In this document: positions 31,690-42,443 of the stretch, in pieces
How the letters are laid out: each line of letters opens with the position of its first letter
Position numbering within the stretch: position 1 is the first letter of the stretch
Assembly: GCA_002105175.1 (NCBI GenBank)
Contig: MCGE01000055.1
Span: 87,172-151,171, forward strand
Direction of reading: 5' to 3'
DNA from: Absidia repens
Taxonomy: Eukaryota; Mucoromycota; Mucoromycetes; Mucorales; Cunninghamellaceae
DNA: 64,000 nt
Notes under the pieces: generated by a model
Seen by the model: only the letters and a program-made list of their open reading frames with translations
Told to the model about the DNA's origin: nothing
The model's database searches: none
Position numbers and translations under genes: made by a program

Positions 31690-34600
31690 ATGACAGTACA
31701 ACCACTACGCATATCAACCCTGAATGCCCGCAGCATTCTCAAAATCAATAACTCTCACAACCAACGAATGTACACGAAATTCTTACGATCCCCCTCAACC
31801 AACCCATGCGACATACTATGTCTTCAAGATATCCACCCTACCCACGAAACATACCTTACAGACTCCACTATCCTCACCCTAGAACGCCTCTTCCCGAACA
31901 CAACATCCATTTTCACTAAATATACTGCCATTATCATTTTTAACCCCCTCTATAAGATTGACAATGCCAGCATCACCATTGACCAACGAATCATTACCGC
32001 CGATATTATCGATATCTCAACTTCCACCATGGTATGCAGTATCGCCTCAATATACGCCCCAGCTCAAAAATCCGCCAGACCTCAATTCTATCAAGAAATG
32101 CAAACCCATCCCCTCCTCAATGACCTCTCAAGACAATGGATCCTTATGGGTGATTTTAATATACACTACTACCGTTCTCCACTCCCAGCATACCTGCACG
32201 ATTGGTCTGTATGGCTCAAGTCACTTTTCATCGATCCTGTCAAAGCACACAATCAAACCACATCCTCTGTATATCGTCCCCAAATTACCTATAGACAAGG
32301 CAAACAAGGTACCACGGTAGATTATATCTTCTGTCACCCAAGTCTCATGCCTGCCATAGGCAATACAACACAACGCTTTCTACTCCCATCCTTTACTGAT
32401 CATGCTCAACTGAGTTTTGTGCTGCACATTGACAAACCACATATAGGCCCTGGTGTATGGCGCTTTAACAATCAATTACTACAACAAGATGAGTTTCGAG
32501 AACTTCTTTTAAATACTTTGGACCGTTTCTTTGCGATGGAAACAGAAACAAAGTCCAAACAAAGCCAATGGGATACGCTCAAAGTCACTATCAAACGTCT
32601 TGCTATAGGATATAGTGCCGGAAGTACACAGAAACGTCAAAATCGCCTGGCATCATTACACAAACAACAGATGGATCTTGTCCAACAACCTCAGATGCGC
32701 ATGTCCGACAATCTGAAAGCAGTGGAAAAGGAAATCGAACGAATCACAAATGAGGAACTCGAAAAAATGATCGTGCGCACCAACACTACATGGACAGAAG
32801 CAGGGGAAAATAGCACCAAATACTTTTACCGCACACTTAAAGCACGAACACAGCAAGTTACCATCAACCGGCTACGAGACCCGACTAATGACACCTACCA
32901 CACTACTCCAACAGGCATCCTTCAACAAGCACGACGATTCTACCAGCACCTGTACTCTCCGGATCAGCAAGACCCCCATGCGGTACAGACTCTACTTTCA
33001 ACTACTCCAAACAACATGGTTAACCAGACCCAACAAGAGGAGCTACTTGCAAAAATACAGATTTTTACCGTAGAACAAGCGATCCGCACGTCCCCAACAC
33101 ACCGTAGCCCTGGTTTAGATGGACTCAGTTTTGAACTTTACCGGTTTCTACTTAGTCACCATCATCAGACCATCAATCTACTACGAGATATTCTCCAAGA
33201 TGCACAAAATGGTATATTCCCTCCCTCATGGCTGGAAACCCGTACAGTGTTACTTTTTAAGAAAGGGGATCGTGATCTCCTGGCGAATTGGCGACCACTC
33301 TCGATGATCAACTGTGATGCTAAACTATTCACCAAAATCATAGCTAACCGTATGCACGATGTCCTGCCTAAAATTATTAATCCATTCCAGACCGGATTTA
33401 TGCATAAACGTCTCATCTCGGACAATGGATGGGTAACTCAAGCTCTAACACACCATCTCCAACACACAGCTCCTGATGATCAATCTGTGGCCGTCCTGTT
33501 GGATCAAGAGAAAGCCTATGACAGGGTTCACCCACAGTACTTAACACAAGTCATGCTCCACCTCGGTTTCCCGCAAGAGTTTGTCCATATGCTGATTAAC
33601 ATGTTTTTCTCGACAAATATACACATTTCCATCAACGGTTGGGTTGCGTCCCCCTTCACACAAGCCCGAGGACTCAGACAAGGCGACCCTCTCTCTCCCT
33701 TGCTCTTTAATGTGGCTTTTGAACCCATGCTAAGATCGATTTTGGCCAATAGTACCCTACGAGGCATCAACATCCCCAACACTATTCAATGGTCATCAAG
33801 CACAAACCTAGCCACAGATAAGGACGTCAATATCAAACTACTCGCATACGCGGACGATTTGATTGTCTTTATACGAAACTCGCAAGAATGGATAGTACTC
33901 CAAAACCTACTCGCCAGATATGGACACGCCTCTAATGCCAAGATTAACCTAGCGAAAACAACTATGCTATCATTGACTGGTAATCCACACCCCCAATGGC
34001 AATCATTAATCCAAGATGACGGCATCACTTGGCACGACAAAACCACCTCCACCCCAGCAATATACTTAGGCTACCCCTTATACAGTACACCGGTACAACT
34101 ATCCAATTTCCTAGAGGGAGTTACTAACAAGATACAGAACCACATCAACATGGTCAAAGCAAGAAACCTCTCGGTAAAAGGACGCTCACTGATAGTTAAC
34201 TCATTATTACTGTCGAGACTATGGCACATACTTAGAGTAACAATTGTTCCTAAGGAATGGCTGAAGAAAATCAACTCCTTGATTAGATCGTATGTTTTCC
34301 CCTTCTACCCTCGCCCATCTTTGGATTATGCAACCCGACCAAGGGAACAAGGTGGCCTAGGACTAATACATCTTCAAGACCAATATATTGCCTTACATAA
34401 TGTCTACATCAAGAAAATATTGACAGACCGTCGGCCTAATCCACTGACAGGGGTTATAAACGTTCTCATACGCCTTTATACTGGCCATACTTCGGTGATC
34501 CCTTTCCTAATGGCGCCAAAACAATACTCGAAAAAGGTTAAGGCAGTCCCTCATCTGTACCACTTAACCCGACTCCTAGAACGACTCCCGCCGATCCTCC

Positions 34601-35589
34601 CGCCTAAAACGTGGACTCCGAGAATCACGCGGTACATTCCCCTACATTTGGTGTTCATCCCAGTAACGAACAGTCAAAGTCTCAAAATCGACTCAAAAGC
34701 CATTGTCCAGGACCTACTACCATATAATGAGCGGACTCAAACTTTTGCGCCAAACTACACCGCCTCGGACACCAAGTACAAAGCATTATGGCATGCATGG
34801 ATGAAGGCCGATTATGAATGGGACCCTCTCATCTCCGACCAAATTAATAACATTCATGCCGACGTCGTCCACACAACACCACCCTACTTCACCATAGTGT
34901 CACTGAATCACTGGCAAATCACGATCCCGGTTCATAAATGGATCAAGAAACCTTTTGAAAGACTCGCCTACACGACCCCTACTGGCCAATTGCGAAGGGT
35001 ATGGTTGGACATGGAATTGAACTCCCGGGACCTGCCACCACCACCAATCCCGTATGCTCCTCCTCCTGCCTCCACTATGACAACAAAACAATGGAAAACT
35101 TTCTGGGGCCTCCCCATTCAGCACGCCGCACGTACGGTATGGTGGCGCCTACTCATCAACAAGCTACCAAGTCAGGAAACGCTTAGACACATACGAACGC
35201 AAGACGAAAATCCAGGTTGGTGCCGCATATGCGACAAAGAAACAGAAAGTGCGTACCATATGATCGCTGACTGCCCCTTGAAACGATCCTTTTGGGCATC
35301 AGCAAAATTCATACTGACCATAAAATCCATTGACCATTGGCAAGCGCTGACCTTCAGATCACCGGTATCAAGCTGCACTCTGATTGCTTTAACAGACATT
35401 TTACTCACACTGTGGCGCTATCACTGGCGATGTACCATTGACGAAAGAAACTGGAACAACACGCGAGCCATCCGTGCTCTACGTTCCCTCAAGTGGCTGA
35501 AAGGGGAACATTTTCCAAGTGACGCTTATGTTGCTAGTAGGGAAGCAAAGATAGCCTCTCGATCGGAATCATTAGAAGATAATGCTTAG
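31690..35589 (+). CDS. LINE ORF2: endonuclease-reverse transcriptase
   Basis: 1299 aa, uninterrupted. N-terminal apurinic-type endonuclease (residues about 5-245: RISTLNARSI, ILMGDFNIHYY, SFTDHAQLSF) would nick the target. The RT domain (about 460-800) has SPGLDGLSFE, NWRPLSMINCDAKLFTKI, LLDQEKAYDRV, RQGDPLSPLLFN and the catalytic AYADDLIVF. The C-terminus (about 1135-1230) has WWRLLINKLPSQ and the zinc-finger-like CRICDKETESAYHMIADC. All expected catalytic motifs are present. The 3' end of the ORF abuts the 3' UTR stem-loop. No sign of decay. Confidence 0.96.
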   Translation: MTVQPLRISTLNARSILKINNSHNQRMYTKFLRSPSTNPCDILCLQDIHPTHETYLTDSTILTLERLFPNTTSIFTKYTAIIIFNPLYKIDNASITIDQRIITADIIDISTSTMVCSIASIYAPAQKSARPQFYQEMQTHPLLNDLSRQWILMGDFNIHYYRSPLPAYLHDWSVWLKSLFIDPVKAHNQTTSSVYRPQITYRQGKQGTTVDYIFCHPSLMPAIGNTTQRFLLPSFTDHAQLSFVLHIDKPHIGPGVWRFNNQLLQQDEFRELLLNTLDRFFAMETETKSKQSQWDTLKVTIKRLAIGYSAGSTQKRQNRLASLHKQQMDLVQQPQMRMSDNLKAVEKEIERITNEELEKMIVRTNTTWTEAGENSTKYFYRTLKARTQQVTINRLRDPTNDTYHTTPTGILQQARRFYQHLYSPDQQDPHAVQTLLSTTPNNMVNQTQQEELLAKIQIFTVEQAIRTSPTHRSPGLDGLSFELYRFLLSHHHQTINLLRDILQDAQNGIFPPSWLETRTVLLFKKGDRDLLANWRPLSMINCDAKLFTKIIANRMHDVLPKIINPFQTGFMHKRLISDNGWVTQALTHHLQHTAPDDQSVAVLLDQEKAYDRVHPQYLTQVMLHLGFPQEFVHMLINMFFSTNIHISINGWVASPFTQARGLRQGDPLSPLLFNVAFEPMLRSILANSTLRGINIPNTIQWSSSTNLATDKDVNIKLLAYADDLIVFIRNSQEWIVLQNLLARYGHASNAKINLAKTTMLSLTGNPHPQWQSLIQDDGITWHDKTTSTPAIYLGYPLYSTPVQLSNFLEGVTNKIQNHINMVKARNLSVKGRSLIVNSLLLSRLWHILRVTIVPKEWLKKINSLIRSYVFPFYPRPSLDYATRPREQGGLGLIHLQDQYIALHNVYIKKILTDRRPNPLTGVINVLIRLYTGHTSVIPFLMAPKQYSKKVKAVPHLYHLTRLLERLPPILPPKTWTPRITRYIPLHLVFIPVTNSQSLKIDSKAIVQDLLPYNERTQTFAPNYTASDTKYKALWHAWMKADYEWDPLISDQINNIHADVVHTTPPYFTIVSLNHWQITIPVHKWIKKPFERLAYTTPTGQLRRVWLDMELNSRDLPPPPIPYAPPPASTMTTKQWKTFWGLPIQHAARTVWWRLLINKLPSQETLRHIRTQDENPGWCRICDKETESAYHMIADCPLKRSFWASAKFILTIKSIDHWQALTFRSPVSSCTLIALTDILLTLWRYHWRCTIDERNWNNTRAIRALRSLKWLKGEHFPSDAYVASREAKIASRSESLEDNA

Positions 35590-35639
35590 AATAGGATGTC
35601 CCCTCCCCCAAACTCTAGCATAGCAACTATTTTGCAAAT

Positions 35640-35710
35640 CAAATAATTGAAGCCCGTGCACGGGCCTTCAATTAAAATAAATTTATTTTAAAAACAAAAA
35701 AAAAAAAAAA
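35640..35710 (+). promoter_or_regulatory. LINE 3' UTR stem-loop and A-tail
   Basis: GCCCGTGCACGGGC is a perfect palindrome within ATTGAAG...CTTCAAT, followed by AATTAAAATAAATTTATTTT and the tail. Similar stems precede the tails at 15.2, 22.27, 22.45, 28.1 and 39.65 kb. In some LINE groups the RT recognises a 3' stem-loop; that role here is inferred. Confidence 0.8.
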
Positions 35711-35729
35711 GACTATGCGACGACGGAAA

Positions 35730-36231
35730 TCACTGACCTTTTTGTGGTAGACGAACTCGCGGACCTCTTAAAGGTGCACAGAGCTGAAAGTATTCTGGAG
35801 ATGGCACTCCACAATGACACGATTCTATTTGAATTTTTGACAAAAGACTTCTCGGACCCCACAGAAGTATATGGTCCAATGACTGCAAAGCTAGGAAAAA
35901 TGGTAGGAGCCCGGATCATTAAACCAAATAATGGTCGGAGCACAGGCACCTTCATGGTAGAAGCAAAATTCGAAAAAAAGGAAGCCAGCACGAAGGCAAT
36001 CTCTGAAGGTATTCCCATTGGCAACCACCAATACAAGGGTATTCCAACAAGAGCTGACAACGGAGCACTACCAAAAATGGTCAAGATTCACGTGGCCGGA
36101 ATACCATTTGAAGACTCCAAGGATTTGAAAGAAAAAATTATTGACTCCCTCAGCCCATATGGCAAAATTTGCAAAATCCCAACTTTGAAACAATGCGGGG
36201 TATTTGAAGGGGCAATTACTGCGCTCATTGA
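35730..36231 (+). pseudogene. Outer LINE ORF1, part 2
   Basis: Continues the frame interrupted at 30180 (ELADLLKVHRAESILEMALH, GTFMVEAKFEKKEAS, MVKIHVAGIPFEDSKDLKEK). It is cut at 36232 by a TIR/tandem-repeat element before the zinc knuckles. Confidence 0.9.
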
Positions 36232-36233
36232 TA

Positions 36234-37160
36234 GGGCTCTTAATTTGGTCCCGTCCCGATTATGGTATTGAGAAAAAGTCCTCAATACCTGGTACCGATC
36301 AATACCAATACCTACTGGCGGTATTGTCTCGCTAAGGTTTTGGTATTGCTAATCCCGCTAAGGAGTATTGATCAATGCCAACTTTTATTAGTGGTACCGT
36401 CCCGCTAAGGCTTTGGTGTTGCTAATCCCGCTAAGAGGTATTGATCAATACCAATACCTATTAGTGGTATCGTCTCGCTAAGGTTTTGGTATTGCTAATC
36501 CCGATAAGAGGTATTGATCAATACCAATACCTACTCATGGTACTGTCCCGGTAAGGAATTAATATTGCTAATCACGCTAACATGGTATTTTTCAATACCT
36601 ATACTCCTCATTTAGGTATTGTTAAGAGTCCTACTGATGATGAACATTCGTTTACATAGCTTTATTATTCCTCCTACGCGTATCTCACTTGAAACAACCC
36701 CCTCTTTAGGTTTTAGATTGTTTTATTTTTTTTTTACTCGAAATAAATTAGACATTATTATTTATACAACATATCAACAACGTCGCTTTTTTTTTTTTTT
36801 ATTGTTTGTCACAGCAACATGTATTGCTCAATACTAATAGTTATTAGTGGTACCATCCCGCTAAAGTTTTGGTATTGCTAATCCCGCTAAGAGGTATTGA
36901 TCAATACCAATACTTAGAAGTGGTACCGTCCCGCTAAGGTTTTGGTATTGCTAATCCCGCTAAGAGGTATTGATCAATACCAATACTTATAAGCGGTACC
37001 GTCCCGCTAAGGTATTGGTATTGCTAATCCCGCTAAGAGGTATTGATCAATACCAATACTTATAAGTGGTACCGTCCCGCTAAGGTATTGGTATTGCTAA
37101 TCCCGCTAACATGGTATTGTTCAATACCAATACTCCTCATTTAGGTATTGTTAAGAGCCC
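36234..37160. mobile_element. TIR element made of 73-bp palindromic tandem repeats
   Basis: Ends GGGCTCTTAA and TTAAGAGCCC, both next to TA (36232-36233, 37161-37162), as in Tc1/mariner-type insertions. The inside is a tandem array with a period of 73 bp (36893, 36966, 37039, then 37113 in the right block), each unit carrying the perfect palindrome GGTATTGATCAATACC and two TCCCGCTAA motifs. An internal TTAAGAGTCC-TA at 36622-36633 marks the end of a first copy; a 200-bp unrelated spacer separates it from the second array. Left flank is LINE ORF1 and right flank is LTR-B, so the whole is a chimera of two insertions. Confidence 0.82.
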
Positions 37161-37162
37161 TA

Positions 37163-37366
37163 ATTAACACCAATCATGATCAAATAACCAATATCATGGA
37201 TTACCCGGTCTTAAACGTTATTTCATTTTTATTTTGTATAAATAGTCTCTAGTATTTTATTTTTATTTTTATTATCAACATAAATTTAAAAAATAAAGAT
37301 AACAAAGAATCTCACTTATTTTCTTACGTCTTTATTTTTTTATTATTACAAACACTACGTTCAACA
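37163..37366 (+). repeat. Truncated LTR, family B (3' half)
   Basis: Matches 7970-8172 including TGTATAAATAGTC and TTCAACA. It is cut on the left by the TIR array and followed directly by LINE RT sequence. Confidence 0.88.
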
Positions 37367-39697
37367 CCCATGCTACGATCAATATTAGCTAACCAGACAC
37401 TACAGGGTACCAACGTTCCAGACACAAAACACTGGCAGTCAACAACTGACCTGGCACAGTCATCTAATGTGGGAGTCAAATTACCGGCATATGCGGACGA
37501 TCTAGTGGTTTTCCTACGGACACCACAAGAATGGGATCTCCTGCAGCATTTACTCCAGCAATATGGGAAAGCCTCCAATGCGAAAATCAACTTGTCAAAA
37601 ACCACTATGCTATCTCTAACGGGAAACACTCATAAACACTGGACTGATATTACGACAGCGAAAGGTATCACTTGGCACAACTCGAAACATAACATGCCAG
37701 CCATATACCTCGGCTACCCAATATACACTTCCCAAAGCCAATTGGATAAGTTCTTAGACACCATATCCAACAAGATCCAAAACCACATAAATATGATAAA
37801 AGCACGAAATTTATCAGTCAAAGGTCGATCGATTATATGCAACTCACTCCTCCTATCCCGACTATGGCATATCCTACGGGTCACCATAGTACCGAAACAA
37901 TGGCTGCAGCACATCAACTCACAAATACGATCATATGTATTACCGTTCTATCCTCGACCATCCCTGGCTTATGCAAGCAAACCAAGAGAAAAAGGAGGAC
38001 TAGGTTTGGTCCACCTTGACGACCAACACTTGGCACTCCACAACGTATACCTTAAAAAAATACTATCCGATAAACGTCCAAATCCACTCACAGGTGTGAT
38101 AAATATACTCATCCGTCTACATACTGGACACAACTCAATTGTTCCCTTCCTACTAGCACCAAAGCAATACATCCAAAAGGTCAAAAATATTTCTCACCTC
38201 AAACACATTGCACTCCTACTACAACAGTTGCCATCGATTCCTATCTCGTCCACATGGTCAGCCCGAATAATACGATATATTCCCCTGAGCCGAGCCATCA
38301 AGGCTACTCCTGAATCGTACAACACGAAATCCCTGAAAGTCGACCCACATCAACGGTCAAGGATATACACCCTTTTGAGGAAATCACCAACAGCTTTACC
38401 AAGACATATGATGATAGCCACACCAGATACAAAAGACTGTGGCGAAATGGATGTGAGATAATAAAAAGACAAGAGTAAAATAAGTGATACAATTGATATG
38501 GTTTTTTTTATTTAATTGATAAAATGTCAAGTCTTTTTATAATAAAATGAAGATATTTGTGGCTGTGGATGGGAGCATGATAACGGTGTATTTGAGACTA
38601 CGGATAATTGAGGCTGTGTGCTATCTGATGTGTTGAATGACAAGTGTGAGAATAAGTGGGGAATTCAGGGGTAAAAAATAGAGTGAAGAGATAAGTCGGA
38701 TATACAAATGATGATGGCATACAGTAGATGCTTTTGATGTAAATATTGCTAAGCAGGAACCAGGAATACGACATGTGGAAAGAAATAGCTAACGATGAAT
38801 TTGAATGGGACCCGCACATACTAGCACAAATAAATGGTACAGCCGCAACAAAGGATATCGCACAACCGCCATGGTTTAACATTGACTCTCTGAAACACTG
38901 GACAATTACAATACCACCAAATAAATGGCAAACAGCACCTGTAGACATGCTTCCATATCGAGCATCAACTGGACAGCTAAGACTAAATTGGCTGGAAACA
39001 AAGATAACAACACGACATTTACCTAATCCGAGAATCCCGAAAGCTCCCCCCCACCGGCGAATCTCATGACAACGAAACAATGGCGGCTATTTTGGCGAAC
39101 ACCAATCAGTCATGGTGCAAGAAACTGTTGGTGGCGCCTCTTGATTCAGAAGCTTCCCACACAAGAAGCACTCCGACATGTCAACTCAGATAGTATGAAT
39201 CCCGGATGGTGCAAAATATGCAACAAACAAGTGGAAGATGCACAACATATGATCATCGAATGCCCCCTCAAAAAATCATATTGGAACGCAGCCAAGACAA
39301 TCGTAAAACTTGATTTCAACATAACAGACCTCTGGGATATCCTCACATTCCGAAAAACCATTGAAAAAGAAGCCATGATACATGTTAGTGACATCCTATT
39401 AGTCCTATGGATACATCACTGGCATTGCGATATTAAAGAAGAACTATGGAACACGACACATGCCATCAGTCGTTTCCGTAAACAATTATGGAACAAAGGC
39501 GAAAATTTTCATGGACAGGAAATAACAACAATGTACGAGGAATATCTTGCCAAACACACGGATCAAGATCAAGACCCCAATTTGGTAGAATAAATATAGG
39601 TTAGAAATTATTTATAGTTAACTATTTTAGTTGACAAATCAAGATTGAAGCTCACTCACGGGCCTTCAATCTAATAAAATCCTATAAAAACAAAAAA
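37367..39697 (+). pseudogene. LINE subfamily 2: ORF2 from mid-RT to the end
   Basis: Pieces 37370-38442, 38779-39069 and 39066-39593. The first has AYADDLVVF, TMLSLTGN, FYPRPSLAYA; the last has WWRLLIQKLPTQEAL and the finger CKICNKQVEDAQHMIIEC. It is interrupted by a solo LTR-D; without it the frame runs on (TKRLW | KEIANDEFEWDP). A run of C at about 39048-39053 shifts the frame. 3' UTR stem GAAGCTCACTCACGGGCCTT and tail at 39675-39697. Clearly related to the intact LINE but diverged throughout. Confidence 0.9.
38443..38773 (-). repeat. Solo LTR, family D, with exact TSD
   Basis: 331 bp, first base mutated (CGAAATGG instead of TGAAATGG), ending AATACGACA; TSD TGTGG at 38438-38442 and 38774-38778. 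Confidence 0.94.
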
Positions 39698-39701
39698 AAA
39701 A

Positions 39702-40503
39702 AAAGCTTAAACATCACTTTTTGAGCGGATAAACTATTAAGCGTTACTATTGATCTTAAACAACAACTCAAAGACAGTAAAGTCCATAAAACCGATAACA
39801 AAGTCTACCAACGAACGTCCTCCAACAACGGTTATGACATCTTGGAGTGATATCGTGTCCAAGGGGAAATCTCTGAAAGTACCTATAAGCAGTCGACGCA
39901 TTCCTGATCGTCAACAAACGGAATCGACACAAATCTTCGCGATTCCCAAATTGGCCAACAGAATGAGAGTACATCGAGCAGAAGCCCTCCTACAGCTACC
40001 TCTTCACAATGATACTGTTCTCTTTGAATTACCAGCAATGCCTTTCGAGGAAAAAGAAGAAGTGTTCTCCTTACTATCAACTCAAATCGGACCAACACTA
40101 GGCGCTAGAATAATTACAGCCCCGCCAAACAGAATGAATGGGATGTTTATGGTGGAAGCCAGATTCAACAAGGAAGACCATACTGAAAAGGCTCTGACCG
40201 AAGGATTGACCATTGACGAAGGAAAGTACCAAGCCATTGTTACAAGAACTGAAAATGAAGCCCTACCTAAAATGGTTAGGGTCCATATGTTTGGTATCCC
40301 CTTTGAAGAAGTGGAAGAATTAAAAGAAAAGATCAAATCGTCTATGGAAACTTATGGAACGGTGTGCCAAATCAATCTTTTACGCTAACGCAATACCTTC
40401 ATAGGGGCAGCGACGGTACTATTAGACATTGATGATAGCATGTATGAAGAAAAATTTGAACCACTCCAACGTATGCTGTACTTAAATGCCTGGAAGATCT
40501 ATG
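39702..40503 (+). pseudogene. LINE 5' end and ORF1 (broken)
   Basis: Begins directly after the previous A-tail with GCTTAAACATCACTTTTT and the GAGCGGATAAAC motif. ORF1 from the ATG at 39837 (TSWSDIVSKGKSLKVP) runs to 40388 (RVHRAEALLQLPLHNDTVLF, NGMFMVEARFNKEDH, MVRVHMFGIPFEEVEELKEK). After a frameshift it continues (FEPLQRMLYLNAWKIY) to 40503, where a Merlin-like element begins. Confidence 0.88.
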
Positions 40504-41795
40504 GGTTGAAGGTCAAGATAGACACTCATGCGTAACTTCAACGTGGATTTACTATACCAAAAATAGGTCTATTTGAGCCGAAAATAGTATAGATCGACTC
40601 AGAATGAAACGCAGTTTATGATCTGCATAATTTTAAATTGATTCGCCGACATTTTTTGAAAAACTTATATTGCTATTTATGCAACAGTTATCAATATTTT
40701 CGGCGATTTTTTTGTGTTCCCCGACCTTATATACATCCTATTATGGGTCCATGATAGTTATAGAACATTATGACAACTTTAAATTAATTTAAAATATCAA
40801 GGTTTACGTAAAAATATACCATGAAATTGAAGTTGACATTTTTTACATTTTATTTTATAAAGCTTTCAATTTACATTTGATTTTAATATAACTGCTACAC
40901 ATAATGTGGTTTTTGTTGCTCTTTTGAATGGTGGTATTTACGAGCTTGTATCCTTATTTGCTGCAGAGTAATTGCTGAAAATGTGTTCTACTTTCCGAAA
41001 ATGGTAAGTATTGAAAGCGTCTATATGAGACTTAAAACAAATATGCTGCATCAATGCTACTAATGGCCTTAGACTTGTGCGCGCTACAGGAGAAGTAGGG
41101 ACTCTGCCAAATGTAATAGGACTTATCACGATTGTTAAATTTCATGATTGTACCGCAATGGCTACAATAAAACAATCCTGCACCAGTTTCTGCGGTGCGT
41201 ACCAAGTTATTCTGGCAGAGGAACTCGGCGGCAACATGGGGAGACGCAAGGGCATGAGAGACTTGGACAGTTAGAGGTACGGCAGGCATGTTTTGATCAA
41301 AATAATCAAAAAAATACCACTCTTTATATATTTTTTCGCTTATATGCACCATAAATTACCGCACCACGCTAAAACTTACTCCGTAATGAGCTAATATAAC
41401 TTGCATGAAGCTGTCCTACCGCTTTCCATACTTACCATTTTCGGTAAGCAAAACACATTTTCAGCAATAACTCTGCAGCGAATAAAGATACAAACTTGTA
41501 AATACCACCATTCGAAAGAGAAACAAAAACCACATTACGTGTATCAGTTTTATTAAAATCAAATATAAATTGAAAGCTTTATAAAATAAAATGTAAAAAA
41601 TGTCAACTTCAATTTCATGGTATATTTTTACATAAACTTTGATATTTTAAATTAAGTTAAAGTTGCCATAATGTTCTATAACTATCAGGAACCAATAACG
41701 GGATGTATATAACCTCGGGGAACACAAAAAAATCGCCGAAAATATTGATAACTGTTGCATAAATAGCAATATAAGTTTTTCAAAAAATGTCGGCG
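40504..41795. mobile_element. Merlin-like element with 380-bp inverted arms
   Basis: Starts GGTTGAAGGTCAAGATAGAC. Arms 40644-41021 and 41424-41795 are inverse to each other (for example GCAACAGTTATCAATATTTTCGG and its inverse). The outer ~140 bp of the right end is missing, replaced by the start of the next TIR element. A partial transposase ORF lies between the arms. Confidence 0.85.
41032..41352 (-). pseudogene. Partial Merlin/IS1016-type transposase, N-terminus
   Basis: 106 aa. EFLCQNNLVRTAETGAGLFY, then CSHCGTIMKFNNRDKSYYIW and CSAHKSKAIS match the N-terminal zinc-binding part of ISXO2-like (Merlin) transposases, which have a C-x2-C, a YxW and a Cys shortly before a KS-rich segment. The catalytic DDE part is absent, so this is an internal-deletion derivative that would need another copy's transposase. 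Confidence 0.6.
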
Positions 41796-42443
41796 GTTGA
41801 AAGTCAAAATAGACACTCCATAGTAATTTGAATTCCAAATTAGTAGACGGAGAATGGGTTTATCCGGCCGAGAGTGGTACCGATCGACGCGCAATTGTTT
41901 AGAATATGTTGCACATAAGTTTAAGATTCATCCGCCGACATTTTTCGTAAATCGAAAAGTGGCTTTAAATGTCTAACTTTATACGTAGTTTAGATACAGA
42001 GACGTACGTTACACCAATCGAAAGTGCTTGTAAAACTACATATTCTGATATAGTTTCAAAGTTATTCGAGTTGAATTAACAAATTTATGACTTTATTTCT
42101 GGAAAATGAGAAAATGACAATTCAGGTTTCATTATTTTTTTTTTACTGATTTCAGATTTATTGAAAAATAAAAGATGTCGGAACGGGTTCCAAATTTCAG
42201 GAACAAACGTCCGTGCGCAGATCGACACAGGGAACACAAATAGATCGTCATCAGGGTGTGCAATCGTCATTTAAGCCATTTTTCGATTTACGAAAAATGT
42301 CGGCGGATGAATCTTAAACTTATGTGCAACATATTCTAAACAATTGCGCGTCGATCGGTACCACTCTCGGCCGGATAAACCCATTCTCCGTCTACTAATT
42401 TGGAATTCAAATTACTATGGAGTGTCTATTTTGACTTTCAACC
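41795..42443. mobile_element. Second TIR element of the same group, 649 bp
   Basis: GGTTGAAAGTCAAAATAGAC at the left, exact inverse at the right; arms about 177 bp (41795-41971, 42268-42443). It shares its terminus and the CGCCGACATTTTT segment with the preceding element but no ORF. It appears joined to it at a shared GGCG, leaving one left and one right terminus for the pair. Confidence 0.85.

Larger units (their letters stand above)
30181..35710 (+). mobile_element. Full-length non-LTR retrotransposon (LINE), 5.53 kb, apparently intact
   Basis: Complete element with 5' UTR (motif CTCTTTCGCTTAAACATCAC then GAGCGGATAAACATTTAAGC), ORF1, ORF2, a 3' UTR stem (GAAGCCCGTGCACGGGCCTT, 35651-35670) and an A-tail (35694-35710). 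The 19-bp TSD is perfect. It lies inside ORF1 of a related LINE. Both ORFs are open, so this is the best candidate here for an active source. The two-ORF plan, the AP-type endonuclease and the C-terminal finger fit the L1/Tad range of LINEs known from fungi; the exact clade needs a phylogeny. Confidence 0.96.

Noticed and set aside
36234..37160. CRISPR-like array or integron-like repeats
   Set aside because: The 73-bp units are contiguous and alike over their whole length, without spacers; the TIRs and TA flanks point to a DNA transposon.
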